NCBI GenBank assembly: GCA_963780815.1
Contig: CAWADG010000009.1
Location: forward strand, 62,001-126,000
Reading direction: 5' to 3'
Length of the DNA: 64,000 nucleotides
Source: VRUE01 sp963780815
Lineage (GTDB): Bacteria > Actinomycetota > Thermoleophilia > Solirubrobacterales > 70-9
Part shown: positions 8,729 to 18,248 of the stretch, in pieces
Layout: each line of letters starts with the position of its first letter
How positions within the stretch are numbered: position 1 is the first letter of the stretch
Position numbers and translations under genes: made by a program
Notes under the pieces: model-generated
Seen by the model: only the letters and a program-made list of their open reading frames with translations
Told to the model about the DNA's origin: nothing
Database searches by the model: none

Positions 8729-8847
8729 TCGAAGGTTCTCGGTGGGATCGATTGACCGGAACGCACGGCGTGTCTAGGGTCAGCGTCGGAGCCTCGTTCC
8801 GTCGCTGAGGGTCGAGGTTGAGCGCCGCGATCGAACGGAGAAACCGG

Positions 8848-9573
8848 ATGCGACCAAAGCTGACCTACGCGAACGTCATGGCGACTCTCGGCGTGTTCAT
8901 CGCGCTTGGAGGCGTCTCCTACGCGGCCCTCAAGCTGCCCAAGGACAGTGTCGGGGCAAAGCAGCTGAAGAAGAACGCGGTCACCGCATCGAAAATCAAG
9001 AAGAACGTGGTTACCGCGGCCAAGATCAAGAAGTCCGCCGTGACCGGCGCCAAGGTCAAGGACGCGTCTCTGACCGGGGCCGACATCCAGGACGGGTCGC
9101 TGACCGGCTCCGACGTCAACGCGCCTTCGATGCCGTTCTCCCAGATCGTGCACCGAGCACGGGCCACCTCGACCCTGGCACTCAACAACACGTTCCAGGT
9201 CTACCCGCTCGACAATCCGACCTACACGCAGCCGGCAAACGAGGATGACGGCTATGTCGGTGCAGTCGACGTGACGATCCCATCAACCTGCCTCCCCCCG
9301 CGAAGCGCGCAGGCGTTCATCCTTGTCGATGCCCCCAACCCGGCCAAACCGCTGCCCCAGGACGTCGGGGCCGTCGGGGCGTTCGCCGACCTCGGGAGCG
9401 GGGACGTCAGCGGGCGGATCGATATTGGAACCGCAAACGCGGATCCCGGCCGGTTCGAACCGGGCACGGCGACTACCCACACGCTCACCCTCGTCGTTTC
9501 GGGCAACTGCAATGGCGGTGGCAGCGGAATCGAGGCGACCTTCGGTGGGGTTCACGTGATCGGGACGCATTGA
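8848..9573 (+). CDS. Secreted repeat protein with KLTYANV N-terminus
   Basis: A 241-residue protein. The N-terminus 'MRPKLTYANVMATLGVFIAL' is a signal or anchor segment. Then comes a run of short degenerate repeats of the form 'xxxAKQLKKNAVTASKIKKN' (about residues 30-95) in which Lys/Ala/Ser/Asp positions recur every 5-10 residues, as in beta-solenoid stalks. The C-terminal half is a globular beta-rich domain ending 'GGVHVIGTH'. The ATG at 8848 follows a GGAG ribosome site. The same N-terminal pattern occurs in the gene at 18370-18939. Probably cell-surface; function unknown. Confidence 0.75.
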   Translation: MRPKLTYANVMATLGVFIALGGVSYAALKLPKDSVGAKQLKKNAVTASKIKKNVVTAAKIKKSAVTGAKVKDASLTGADIQDGSLTGSDVNAPSMPFSQIVHRARATSTLALNNTFQVYPLDNPTYTQPANEDDGYVGAVDVTIPSTCLPPRSAQAFILVDAPNPAKPLPQDVGAVGAFADLGSGDVSGRIDIGTANADPGRFEPGTATTHTLTLVVSGNCNGGGSGIEATFGGVHVIGTH

Positions 9574-9613
9574 TATCCCGGGGGCGGGCTCGCGGGGCAT
9601 ACTCTTGGGCCTG

Positions 9614-10450
9614 ATGGCCGAGGCAGAGGCGAATCATTCCGAGGCCGGCTCGTGCATGATCGAGCCGGCCTCGATCGATGCCCTTCTCGACGATCCCCGG
9701 GTGCGGCTGATCGAGGTCGATGTCAGCCCCGAGTCCTATCGGGCGGGCCACATTCCGGGGGCAGTCCTCTGGGACGCCTATGCCGACCTGCGGGGTGCTG
9801 ACTATTTGCCGATCGATGACGGAGGTCTTGGACGACTGCTGGAGCGTTCCGGCGTAGGCCCGGACACGACCCTCGTCTTCTATGGCTACGGGGCGGCGCT
9901 CGGGTTCTGGCTGATGAGCGCCCGGGGCCACCGCGACGTTCGGATGCTCGACGGGCCACGTGAGCAGTGGGGAGACCTCGGCGGGGAGTGGAGCCAGGAG
10001 ACGCCCGACCTGGCGGAGGGTCTCTACCGGCTCCCGCCCGAGGACCGGGCCCTGAGCGCCTCGCGGACCGACGTCGAGGCGGCAATCGACGATCCCGGGA
10101 CGATCCTCCTCGACGTCCGCTCGGAGCTCGAGTTCGACGGCGAGCGGTTCTGGCCCTCCGGGGCAAGCGAGGGGGCAGGCCGCGCCGGGCACCTGCCGGG
10201 GGCGGTGAACGTCCCGATCGAGCTGCTTCGCACTCCCGATGGCGCTCTGAGAGGCGCAGCGGAGCTGGGCGCGGTGTTCGACGAAAAAAGCGTCGAGCGC
10301 AATAAGAGGATCATCACTTACTGCACGATCGGCAACCGGGCGAGCCAGGCGTGGGTCGGGCTGACGCAGCTGCTCGGTTATCCCGACGTCTCGGTCTACT
10401 ACCCCTCCTGGGTCGAGTGGGGGCGGGACGCCGATTCCCGAATCGTGTAG
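9614..10450 (+). CDS. Sulfurtransferase (rhodanese tandem)
   Basis: A 278-residue protein with two rhodanese domains. The first ('VDVSPESYRAGHIPGAVLW') is inactive-type. The second has 'LLDVRSELEFDGE', 'GHLPGAVNVP' and the active-site loop 'TYCTIGNRASQAW', with the persulfide-forming Cys. The CxxGxR-type loop points to thiosulfate:cyanide sulfurtransferase rather than the CGSGV loop of 3-mercaptopyruvate enzymes. Cytoplasmic sulfur transfer or cyanide detoxification is the likely role. It is convergent with the MerR gene, with about 5 nt between the stops. Confidence 0.87.
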   Translation: MAEAEANHSEAGSCMIEPASIDALLDDPRVRLIEVDVSPESYRAGHIPGAVLWDAYADLRGADYLPIDDGGLGRLLERSGVGPDTTLVFYGYGAALGFWLMSARGHRDVRMLDGPREQWGDLGGEWSQETPDLAEGLYRLPPEDRALSASRTDVEAAIDDPGTILLDVRSELEFDGERFWPSGASEGAGRAGHLPGAVNVPIELLRTPDGALRGAAELGAVFDEKSVERNKRIITYCTIGNRASQAWVGLTQLLGYPDVSVYYPSWVEWGRDADSRIV

Positions 10451-10455
10451 GGGCC

Positions 10456-10872
10456 CTACCCGGCGATCTCTTCGAGCGGCCCGACCGCCTCGATGAAGAG
10501 GCCGCAGCTCTCGAGCGATTCGCAGCCGCATCCGCTCGCCGCGGTGAGCCAGTCCCGCATCGCCTCGGCCCGCTCGATCAGCTCCTCGATCTCCGGAAGC
10601 TTGCGGGCGGCGAGCGCCTGCAGCTGTTCGTGGGCCGGGGCGCCCTCGTCGGTGGCCGTCAGCAAGGTGCGGATCTCCTCGAGTGAGAACCCGGCCTGCT
10701 TGGCGACCTCGATGATTCCGAGCCTCCGGACCGTCTCGGGCGGGAAGCGGCGCTTGCCGCCGACGCGCTCGGGCCGGGGCAGCAGCCCCTCGCGCTCGTA
10801 GAAGCGGATCGCGGAGATGCTGATGCCGGCCCGGTCCGCGACCTCCCCGATCCTCAGCTCTGATTCCGTCAC
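10456..10872 (-). CDS. MerR-family transcriptional regulator
   Basis: 138 residues. The N-terminal winged HTH 'LRIGEVADRAGISISAIRFYEREGLLP' is followed by 'RRFPPETVRRLGIIEVAKQAGFSLEEIRTLL', a dimerisation helix, and a C-terminal Cys cluster 'SGCGCESLESCG'. The Cys cluster resembles metal- or redox-sensing MerR proteins. The GTG at 10872 is chosen because the HTH starts directly after it; a much longer upstream frame overlaps the divergent gene and is not supported. It is divergent from the gene at 10943 and likely controls it through the operator between them. Confidence 0.88.
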   Translation of the reverse strand: MTESELRIGEVADRAGISISAIRFYEREGLLPRPERVGGKRRFPPETVRRLGIIEVAKQAGFSLEEIRTLLTATDEGAPAHEQLQALAARKLPEIEELIERAEAMRDWLTAASGCGCESLESCGLFIEAVGPLEEIAG

Positions 10873-10883
10873 GAGATTCCCCC

Positions 10884-10914
10884 TTGACCTGAACCCAGGT
10901 TCAGGTTCCAGACT
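10884..10914 (+). promoter_or_regulatory. MerR-type promoter with dyad in a 19-bp spacer
   Basis: A TTGACC -35 box (10884-10889) is followed by a perfect dyad CCTGAACC-CA-GGTTCAGG (10888-10905) and a weak -10 (CAGACT, 10909-10914). The -35/-10 spacing is 19 bp. Elongated spacers with a central dyad are the hallmark of MerR-controlled promoters, where the activator untwists the DNA. It reads toward the gene at 10943. Confidence 0.75.
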
Positions 10915-10942
10915 AGCGAGGAAACCGACCCGAAGGACCTCG

Positions 10943-11290
10943 ATGACAGATTCCAAGCGGATCGCCTGCTCGCTCGACGGCGACCAGTTGGAGGCGCGCT
11001 TGGCGGCAGTGCGGGACGTGGGACGCGCCGCCCTGATCTCCCGTGAGCAAGCCGGAAACCGACACCGTCTTCGCTTCCGGCGCAAGCCGGGCATGTTGGC
11101 GCGCCTCGAGGCGATCGTCAGCGCCGAGCGGGCCTGCTGCCCGTTCCTGACCCTCGCTCTCGAGGAGACGGCCGACGAGATCGTGCTCACGATCGAGGCG
11201 CTCGCGGGCGGCGAGGCGACAGCCACTGGGCTCGCGGCCGCATTCGACACAATGGCCCAACAGGGCCAAGACGAATCGCCCGCCAGGTAA
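10943..11290 (+). CDS. Small Cys-motif protein in a MerR-controlled pair
   Basis: 115 residues with a central 'AERACCPFLTLALEE' motif. The adjacent Cys pair followed by Pro-Phe recurs in small proteins seen near MerR regulators and could bind metal or sense thiols (inference). There is no signal peptide and no transmembrane segment. It is transcribed from the MerR-type promoter 30-60 bp upstream. Function unknown; metal or redox stress response is the most economical idea. Confidence 0.65.
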   Translation: MTDSKRIACSLDGDQLEARLAAVRDVGRAALISREQAGNRHRLRFRRKPGMLARLEAIVSAERACCPFLTLALEETADEIVLTIEALAGGEATATGLAAAFDTMAQQGQDESPAR

Positions 11291-11398
11291 AACGGCCCCC
11301 CGAATCCCCCCACGCAGTTCGGATATTGAGTAGGGGCGCCCGTTCCTACGTCCATCCCTCATTGCGATTGGACGAATCTGCGCTAGCGTGCGGACGAC

Positions 11399-13080
11399 AT
11401 GAAGTTCCGCCTCGCCCTCGCTGGCGCCGTCTCCGTCCTGGCGCTCGCCGCGTTTCCCCCGCCGGCTCGGCGACGTCCATCCCAGGCCCGAACGGGAAGA
11501 TCGTATTCGCCAGCGGCCGCGGCAACACGGAAGTCCCGAGCCCGGCTGACTTTAACGACAACGCCGCGCGGATTTGGGTGGCCGACTACCCGTTCGGAAC
11601 GCCGGTGCAGGTCACGACCGAACCAACAGGCACAGAAGTCCAGCACCGACACCCGAACTGGTCGCCCGACCACACGCGGATCGTCTATGCGGCGGGCAAA
11701 CCGTTTACCGGTCCCTTCGCTCTATGGATCGTCGACCTGAGAACTGGGAAACAGACCGAATTCGTCGCAGCCGCCTCCGGGCAGGATCGGCCAACGTGGT
11801 CGCCCGACGGCACCAGGATCGCCTATGGCCGCGAAGGAGACATCTGGGTCAAGGGCGTCGCCCCCGGGTCGGAACCGGTGCAGATCACCAACACCGCTCC
11901 CGTAGACGAACGGCCCGTCTGGAGCCCGGATGGGAACACCCTCTATTTCAACCGCGGACTCGAAGGTAATCGAGGCCTATTCAAGGTCAGCCCAGTCGCC
12001 CCCGGGGGGGCAGTGGAAACCGTGATTGATACCGCCAGCGACGAGTGGCAGCCGGCCGTATCCCCGAATGGAAACCGGCTCTGCTACCTGAGCGGCCCCA
12101 AGGAAGACAAAGCCACGCTTCGGACCGTAAACGTCAACGGCACCGGAGATAGCCTCTTCCGCGACGACCCAACGCTCGGCGACCTCAACTGCGTCTGGTC
12201 ACCCGACGGGAAACGAATTCTCTATACCGAAGGGGCTTTCGCATCCGGCGAACTGAGGTCGACGGACATCAACGGGGGGGACCCCGAAGCGCTCAACGCC
12301 TTCAACGTCGGAAAACACTTCGATGGCAACGCCGATTGGGCGACGAATTTCTCGCCGAAATGCGACTCGAAGAACGTCCATGTCGGGGTCAACCAGTTCG
12401 TGACGGTCTCGCTCACCTGCATCGACCCGGACTTTGGATTCGGGGCCGAACCGCCGACGCCCACGCCGCTCGAATCTGACGCGATGGAAATCGTGATGGG
12501 GCCCTCGCACGGGGCGATCGGGGGGCTCTCGAACGGCAAAGTGACGTACACGCCGAAAAAAGACTTCCAGGGGACGGACGCGTTCACCTACTTCGGCACC
12601 GACGGAACCTCAAACGCGGTGCCGGCGAGCGTCACGATCCAGGTCGGCAACCCGTCCCAAGGCGACAAAACGGCCCCCGGGATTTCCGCGATCAAGCTTT
12701 CGGCCAAGAGATGGAGGGTCGGCAGCAGTCTCGCCAAAATCTCCAAGACGCCGGTCGGGACGACGATCTCGTTCGGACTAAGCGAGGCGGCCAGGACGAG
12801 CCTGACGTTCCAGCGAGTCCAGCCCGGCCGCAAGTCGGGCAAGCACTGCGCCAAGCAGACGAGCGCAAACAAGACCCACCCGAAGTGCACCCGCTATCTC
12901 AACGCCGGGACGATCAACTTCAACGGCAAGGCCGGTCAGAACAAGGTCAAGTTCCAGGGACTGATCACCAAGTCGCGCAAGCTGTCGCTCGGCACCTATA
13001 GGGTCGTCGTCGCCGCCCGCGACGCGGCCGGGAACGGGTCGTCGCGCAACGGGCCCACCTTCACGATTGTCCAAGGCTGA
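11399..13080 (+). pseudogene. Secreted TolB/PD40-type beta-propeller protein, apparent frameshift
   Basis: The ATG at 11399 begins a clear signal peptide 'MKFRLALAGAVSVLALAAF', but the rest continues in another frame after a C5 run at 11456-11460. One base change there joins it to 'AGSATSIPGPNGKIVFASGR'. The mature protein (about 540 residues) has repeated PD40 motifs ('NWSPDHTRI', 'TWSPDGTRIAYGR', 'VWSPDGNTLYFNR', 'VWSPDGKRILYTEG'), a Big_9/cadherin-like 'ITYTPKKDFQGTDAFTYFGTD'-type module and a C-terminal 'GTYRVVVAARDAAGNGSS' domain shared with the next gene. Probably an exported surface or periplasmic protein. The break may be a sequencing error or a real frameshift. Confidence 0.75.
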
Positions 13081-13107
13081 AGCATCGAAACCTCGAGAGG
13101 AGTCGCA

Positions 13108-14154
13108 ATGTCGAACTCGATCAGGCGCCCAACGGCCATCGGCCTCTTCCTCGCTGCTGCCGGGCTGTTGCTGCTGTTCCCGGCCGCAGGTCAAGCAGCG
13201 CCAACGATCTTCGGCAGTCAGCTGAAAAACGATCCGACCGAGAAATCCTGCGAATTGGTCGCGCCCTGCACGATCGTCTCCCACATCGTCTCGGCCCCGC
13301 CCGAAGGCGACCCCTATTCCGGCGGCGCGCCCGTCAGCGGCGTGATCACGAGTTTCAGGGCCCGGGCTTACTCTCAGGAAGAACCGGGCCAGATCACCTT
13401 CCGGCTCGCCAACCTGACCCTGCCGGACCCGAACAACCTCGAAAGCGCCCTCGCCACGGCGGCCGGGACCGGGCCGACGATCACCCTCCCTCCCATCGGA
13501 GAAGAAGAAGTGTCGATCACCCAGGTCCCCGCGAGGCTTCCCGTCAAAGCTGGACAGCAGCTCGCCGTCGACATCACCAAATCGGTCGCGATCATCTACA
13601 ACTCGAACGGCGACAAGCGCAGCTACATGTTCTCGTCGCCGACGCTGCAGGAAGGCGAAGGTCAGCGAGCCTCAAACGAAGTCCTGAACGAACTCCAGGT
13701 CCAGGCGACGATCGAGCCCGACGCCGACAACGACGGCTTCGGCGACGAAACGCAGGACAAATGCCCGACCCAGGCGGCGACGCAAGGTGCCTGCGACACG
13801 ACGCCGCCCGGGGTGACCGGCCTCAAGGTGGCCAACGCCAAGAAGGTCTCCTACAGCCTCAGCGAGGCCGCGACCGTCTCCTTCAAGGTCGAGAAGAAGT
13901 CGAAGGGCCGCAAGGTCGGCAACAAGTGCGTCAAGCAGACGGCCGGCAATAAGGCGAAGAAGTCCTGCGCCCTGTTCAAGCAGGTCGCATCCTTCAGCGG
14001 CCCGGGCAATGTCGGCGCCAACAAGGCCTCGATTCCGAAGAAGCTCGGTCCCGGCACCTACCGGCTGACGATCACCGCCCGCGACGTGGCCGGCAACGTG
14101 ACGACCAAGACGACTACGTTCAAGGTCGCGAAAAAATCGAAAAAGAAGAAGTAG
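13108..14154 (+). CDS. Secreted protein with calcium-type DADNDGFGDE motif
   Basis: 348 residues with a signal peptide ('IGLFLAAAGLLLLFPAAGQA', cleavage near residue 30). A beta-rich N-terminal domain is followed by 'EPDADNDGFGDETQDKCP', an Asp-rich thrombospondin type-3-like calcium motif, and a Lys-rich C-terminal domain 'GTYRLTITARDVAGNVTTKT' similar to that of the preceding gene. It ends in a poly-Lys tail. The gene follows 27 nt after its neighbour with a GAGAGGAG ribosome site, so the two form a unit. Likely cell-surface; function unknown. Confidence 0.78.
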   Translation: MSNSIRRPTAIGLFLAAAGLLLLFPAAGQAAPTIFGSQLKNDPTEKSCELVAPCTIVSHIVSAPPEGDPYSGGAPVSGVITSFRARAYSQEEPGQITFRLANLTLPDPNNLESALATAAGTGPTITLPPIGEEEVSITQVPARLPVKAGQQLAVDITKSVAIIYNSNGDKRSYMFSSPTLQEGEGQRASNEVLNELQVQATIEPDADNDGFGDETQDKCPTQAATQGACDTTPPGVTGLKVANAKKVSYSLSEAATVSFKVEKKSKGRKVGNKCVKQTAGNKAKKSCALFKQVASFSGPGNVGANKASIPKKLGPGTYRLTITARDVAGNVTTKTTTFKVAKKSKKKK

Positions 14155-14191
14155 CGCACTCCGCCTAGGATTTGCCCCCGCGGTGCCCCCC

Positions 14192-14263
14192 GGGGGAGTG
14201 AGTTAACGGCTATGCGCACGGTCTCCAAAACCGTGAATCCGGGTTCGAATCCCGGCTCCCCCG
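14192..14263 (+). tRNA. tRNA-Trp(CCA), atypical D-arm
   Basis: 72 nt with a 7-bp acceptor GGGGGAG/CTCCCCC and discriminator G. The anticodon stem-loop ACGGT-CTCCAAA-ACCGT gives anticodon CCA, and the T-arm CCGGG-TTCGAAT-CCCGG is intact. The D-stem is poor: AGTT would have to face TGCG, with only one or two pairs. It ends 1 nt before the TTG of the next gene. Either a functional tRNA with a weak D-arm or a damaged copy. Confidence 0.65.
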
Positions 14264-14264
14264 T

Positions 14265-15848
14265 TTGCCTGGCGATGGGACGACTGAGGACGGCGGCCGC
14301 GACGACCTCGCCGAGCTGCTCAAGCGGCGGGCGCTGACCCGCGACGAGGCACGGCAGGAGGCGGTCGGGCGCCGCCATGAGGCCGGCGGCCGCACCGCCC
14401 GCGAGAACATCGACGACCTGGTCGACGCGGGCACGTTCGTCGAGTATGGGCGGTTCGCGATTGCCGCCCAGCGCGGCAGGCGGAGCGTCGAGGAGCTGAT
14501 CGAGCGCACGCCGGGCGATGGCCTCCTGGCCGGGACCGCGCGGATCAACGGCGAGCTGTTCGGCGATGCCGCGGCCTGCGCCGTCCTTACCTACGACTAC
14601 ACCGTGCTGGCCGGCACCCAGGGCGCCCTCGGCCATCGCAAGAAGGACCGCCTCTTCGAGCTGATCGAGCGGATGCGGCTGCCGACGGTGTTCTTCGCCG
14701 AGGGGGGAGGGGGGCGTCCGGGCGACACCGACTACCCGGTGGTCTCCGCCCTCGATGTTCGGGCCTTCGCGCTCTGGGCCGGGCTCTCGGGCCTGGTGCC
14801 GCGGATCGCGGTCGTCGCCGGTCGCTGCTTTGCCGGCAACGCGGTGATCGCCGGCTGCGCGGACCTGATCGTCGCGACCGAGAACATCTCGCTCGGGATG
14901 GGGGGCCCGGCGATGATCGAGGGCGGAGGCCTCGGGGTCGTCGACGCCGATGAGATCGGGCCGATCGAGATGCAGACCCGGAACGGCGTCGTCGACCTGG
15001 CGGTCGCCGACGAGCGCGAGGCGATCGCGGCGACGAAGAAGCTCCTGGCCTTCTTCCAGGGGACGACGCCGCCCGGACCGGAACCTGACCAGGAGCGCCT
15101 CCGCGACCTTGTCCCCGAGCGCGAGCGCCGCGCCTACGCGGTCGCCCCGATCATCGAGACGATCGCCGACGAGGGCTCGGCGGTCTTCCTGCGGGAGCGG
15201 TTTGCGCCGGAGATGGTCACCGCCCTCGCCCGGGTCGAGGGCCGCCCGCTCGGAGTTATCGCCAACGACACCCGTCACATGGCGGGCGCGATAACCAGCG
15301 ACGGCGCCGACAAGGCGGCACGCTTCCTGCAGCTCTGCGACGCCTTCGGGCTGCCTGTCGTCTCGCTGGTCGACACGCCGGGGATCATGGTCGGCCCCGA
15401 GGCGGAGGCGACCGGGCTGGTCCGCCACGCCTCGCGTCTGCTGGTCGCCGGCGCCGCGCTGCGGGTTCCCTTGATCGCGGTGGTGCTGCGGCGCGGCTAC
15501 GGGCTCGGGGCGCAGGCGATGGTCGGAGGCAGCCTGCACGAGCCGCTCCTGACCGTCGCCTGGCCCTCGGCGCACCTCGGGCCGATGGGCCTCGAGGGCG
15601 CGGTCCGGCTCGGGATGCGCAAGGACCTCGAGGCGATCGCCGACGAGGCCGAGCGCGAGCAGCGCGTCCGCGACCTGACGGCGATGGCCGAGCGCAACGC
15701 GAGGGCGCTGAACGCGGCGACGCTGTTCGAGCTCGACGACGTGATCGATCCGGCCGAGACCCGCTCGCTGATCGCGGCGACGCTGGCGGCGGCCACGGCC
15801 CGCGGCCCCGGGCCCGAGCCCGGCGGCCGCTTCGTCGACACCTGGTAG
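14265..15848 (+). CDS. Acyl-CoA carboxylase carboxyltransferase, second copy
   Basis: About 527 residues with a two-domain crotonase-like carboxyltransferase. The N-half shows 'GGRTARENIDDLVDAGTFVE' and 'GHRKKDRLFELIERM'; the C-half shows 'SDGADKAARFLQLCDAFGLP', 'SLVDTPGIMVG' and 'VVLRRGYGLGAQAMVGGS'. It is divergent from the copy at 1950-3470 and lacks that copy's 'SAGARI' loop in the same form, so the substrate may differ. The only start near the expected N-terminus is TTG at 14265, immediately after the tRNA. Substrate unknown. Confidence 0.8.
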   Translation: MPGDGTTEDGGRDDLAELLKRRALTRDEARQEAVGRRHEAGGRTARENIDDLVDAGTFVEYGRFAIAAQRGRRSVEELIERTPGDGLLAGTARINGELFGDAAACAVLTYDYTVLAGTQGALGHRKKDRLFELIERMRLPTVFFAEGGGGRPGDTDYPVVSALDVRAFALWAGLSGLVPRIAVVAGRCFAGNAVIAGCADLIVATENISLGMGGPAMIEGGGLGVVDADEIGPIEMQTRNGVVDLAVADEREAIAATKKLLAFFQGTTPPGPEPDQERLRDLVPERERRAYAVAPIIETIADEGSAVFLRERFAPEMVTALARVEGRPLGVIANDTRHMAGAITSDGADKAARFLQLCDAFGLPVVSLVDTPGIMVGPEAEATGLVRHASRLLVAGAALRVPLIAVVLRRGYGLGAQAMVGGSLHEPLLTVAWPSAHLGPMGLEGAVRLGMRKDLEAIADEAEREQRVRDLTAMAERNARALNAATLFELDDVIDPAETRSLIAATLAAATARGPGPEPGGRFVDTW

Positions 15849-15851
15849 CGC

Positions 15852-17091
15852 TCAGCCGCGCTTCGGTTCGAGCCCGATCAGCGCGAAATAGCCGACCAGG
15901 AACAGCCGTTGGCCGTCGGAGACGACCGGCGTGTAGCCGGCCTGTTCGACCTCGAACGTCCTGTGATGGGTGTGGACGTCGACCCCGACCGACCTGCGGG
16001 TCTTGAAGCTCGAGGTGTAGACGGTGTTGCCGATGACCGTCGCGGTCCCCGGCACCGGTCCGCCGACGTCATAGCGCCAGCGTTCGACTCCGGTCCGTGC
16101 GTCGAGCGCGTAGAGGTGGTCGTCGTAGGACCCGATGTAGAGGGTCGGCGGGGTGCCCGACACCTGGGCGAGCGCGGGGGAGCCGTACATGAAGTTGTCC
16201 GTCTGGAAGTACCAGGAGATCTTCCCGGTCCGTTCGTCGAGCGCGTAGACGGTGCCGTCGTCGCGAGCCGCGTAGACGCGGCCGAAGGCGACCGCGGGGG
16301 ATGAGTAGAAGCCGCCCGACCCGAATGGCCTCTGCCGGGTGGTGTTGGTGCGCCAAAGGGCCTTGCCGGAGCTCGCGGCGAGCGCGTACATCGAGCCCTC
16401 GTAATCGGCGACGAAGATCCGGCCGTGGTGATGGCTCGGGCTGGCTTTGATCGCCCCCGGCGCGTCGAAGCGCCACTTCACCCGGCCGTCGTCGGCTCGC
16501 AGTGCCACCAGTTCCTTCCTGTCGGTCCCGATGTAGAGGGTCCCGTTGACGACGAGCGGGGAGGACTCGAGGTGGGCGTGCAGGTTGCGCTTCCAGATCG
16601 GGTCACCGGTCTTCGCTTCGAGCGCGAGGAGCTCGCCGTCGAGGAAGGCGATGTAGAGGTCCCCGTCGTCGAAAACGGGGGCGGTGACGTCGGTCGGCTT
16701 GCCGCGGTTCTTCGGGTCGCGCAGGTGTTCCCAGATCGTTCTGTGGTCGCGCAGGGTGACGGCGCGCAAGTTGCCGAACTTGTTGACAAGGTAGGCGACC
16801 CCTTCGGCGACCGCAGGCGGGAACTCGATCAGGCCGTGCGTGTCGATCGACCACGCTTCCCGCAGCGGCGGGTCGAGGCTGCGCTCGGGCGGCCGGCATG
16901 TAATGGGTCCGCTCGGGGACCCGCCCGAACATCGGCCAGCCGATGAGCTCCGGGTGGGCGCCCCCGGACGACGTGGTCCCCCCGCCCGCTTCACCGCCCG
17001 AGCCGCAGCCAACGACGAGCGAGCCGAGCAGAAGGAGGCCCACGAGAAGAGCAGCAGTTCGCAGCCACATACGTAGCACCAGTCTCCACAT
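15852..17091 (-). pseudogene. PQQ-type beta-propeller lipoprotein, apparent frameshift
   Basis: The N-terminus 'MWLRTAALLVGLLLLGSLVVGC' is a lipoprotein signal with lipobox LVVGC, followed by 'WPMFGRVPERTHYMPA'. The frame then changes near 16884-16895 into 'ERSLDPPLREAWSIDTHGLIEFPP', and the rest carries PQQ-like propeller blades ('GELLALEAKTGDPIWKRNL', 'GTVYALDERTGKISWYF', 'DHLYALDARTGVERWRY'). A single indel reconnects the two frames. Likely an outer-surface beta-propeller related to BamB/YvaQ-type proteins; a quinoprotein dehydrogenase activity is not implied. A start at 17070 is also possible. Confidence 0.72.
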
Positions 17092-17149
17092 CGGCAGCGA
17101 GTGGCAAGGGCTGTAGCGACGGGAGGCCCTAACCTAGTCCAGGACAACG

Positions 17150-18088
17150 ATGCGAGCCTTCGTTCTTCCCAGTTTCGACGAGCCGCCGTCCCTGCGCGAG
17201 GACCTTCCCGAGCCCGAGCTGGGCGCGGGCGAGGTTCTCGTCCGCATCGAGTGGTCCTCGGCGAATCCGGTCGACAACGGAATCGCCTCAGGCGCAATGC
17301 ACGGAAGAGCCGTGCACGAATTCCCGGTGATCCTCGGCCGCGATCACGCGGGCATCGTCGAGGCGGTCGACCCGGCCGTCTCCCGATTCGCGCCGGGCGA
17401 CCAGGTCTACGGATTCATCCGCCACGCCAATCCCAACATCCACGCCGGCACCTGGGCCGAGCTGATCGCCCTTCCGGAGGGCGAGTCCATCGCCCCCAAG
17501 CCCGAGTCGCTCGATCTCGAGGCGGCGGGCTCCACGCCGCTTGCCGGCGTCACGGCGATGGCATGCATCGACGCGCTCGATCTCTCCGGCGGGGAGACGG
17601 TCCTGGTCATCGGCGCCAACGGGGGTGTCGGCGCGTTCGCCGTCCAGCTCGCCGTCCAGGCCGGGGCGGAGGTCCTGGCGCCGGGCCTGCCGGAGGACGA
17701 TGAGTACCTGCGCGATCTCGGCGTCTCCGCGGTCCTCGACCGCGACGCCGACGTCGCCGCGAGCGTGCGGGAGCTGAAGCCCGACGGCGTCGACGCCCTC
17801 GCCGATCTCGCCTCGCGCGACTCCGGCGTATTCGAGGCGCATGCCTCGGCCCTGACGGAGGGTGGTCGCGCCTCCTCGCCGGTCGGCGCTGCCGGCGAAG
17901 GAGCCGGGCGGGCCAACGTCATGGCGATGCCGACGGTCGAGAATCTCGAGCGCCTCTCCCGGCTGATCGATGAGGGCGCGATGAAGGTCCCGATCCAGCG
18001 TCGCTACGAGCTGAGCGAGGCGGGTGACGCGCTTCGGGACCTGGCGAGCACCCACAAGCAGGGCAAGCTCGCGGTCCACATCGTCTGA
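17150..18088 (+). CDS. Quinone oxidoreductase-like medium-chain reductase
   Basis: 312 residues of the zinc-independent MDR (quinone reductase) type. The N-terminal GroES-like domain has 'ELGAGEVLVRIEWSSANPVD' and 'GRDHAGIVEAV'. The Rossmann domain has 'VLVIGANGGVGAFAVQLAVQAGAEV', with the AxxGxVG-type NADPH motif. The closing 'HKQGKLAVHIV' is also typical. No zinc-ligand cluster is seen. It probably reduces quinones or enals with NADPH in the cytoplasm. A paralogue-like gene lies at 23811-24737. Confidence 0.87.
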   Translation: MRAFVLPSFDEPPSLREDLPEPELGAGEVLVRIEWSSANPVDNGIASGAMHGRAVHEFPVILGRDHAGIVEAVDPAVSRFAPGDQVYGFIRHANPNIHAGTWAELIALPEGESIAPKPESLDLEAAGSTPLAGVTAMACIDALDLSGGETVLVIGANGGVGAFAVQLAVQAGAEVLAPGLPEDDEYLRDLGVSAVLDRDADVAASVRELKPDGVDALADLASRDSGVFEAHASALTEGGRASSPVGAAGEGAGRANVMAMPTVENLERLSRLIDEGAMKVPIQRRYELSEAGDALRDLASTHKQGKLAVHIV

Positions 18089-18104
18089 GCTGCCCTGGGG
18101 GGAG

Positions 18105-18175
18105 AGCGGCGGACGGGAATCGAACCCGCGTCATCAGCTTGGAAGGCTGAGGCTCTACCGTTGAGCTACCGCCGC
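18105..18175 (-). tRNA. tRNA-Gly(TCC)
   Basis: 71 nt on the minus strand with acceptor GCGGCGG/CCGCCGC. The anticodon stem-loop is TCAGC-CTTCCAA-GCTGA (anticodon UCC), with T-loop TTCGATT. It lies about 75 bp from the divergent tRNA-Pro, and the two mark the edge of the stable chromosomal segment. Confidence 0.92.
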
Positions 18176-18248
18176 GCGGCGAGACATTCTGCCGGAAGCG
18201 GCGCCGTTAGTTGCAGTGCCCGCCGATGCGTCAGAATGGGCCCAGCCA

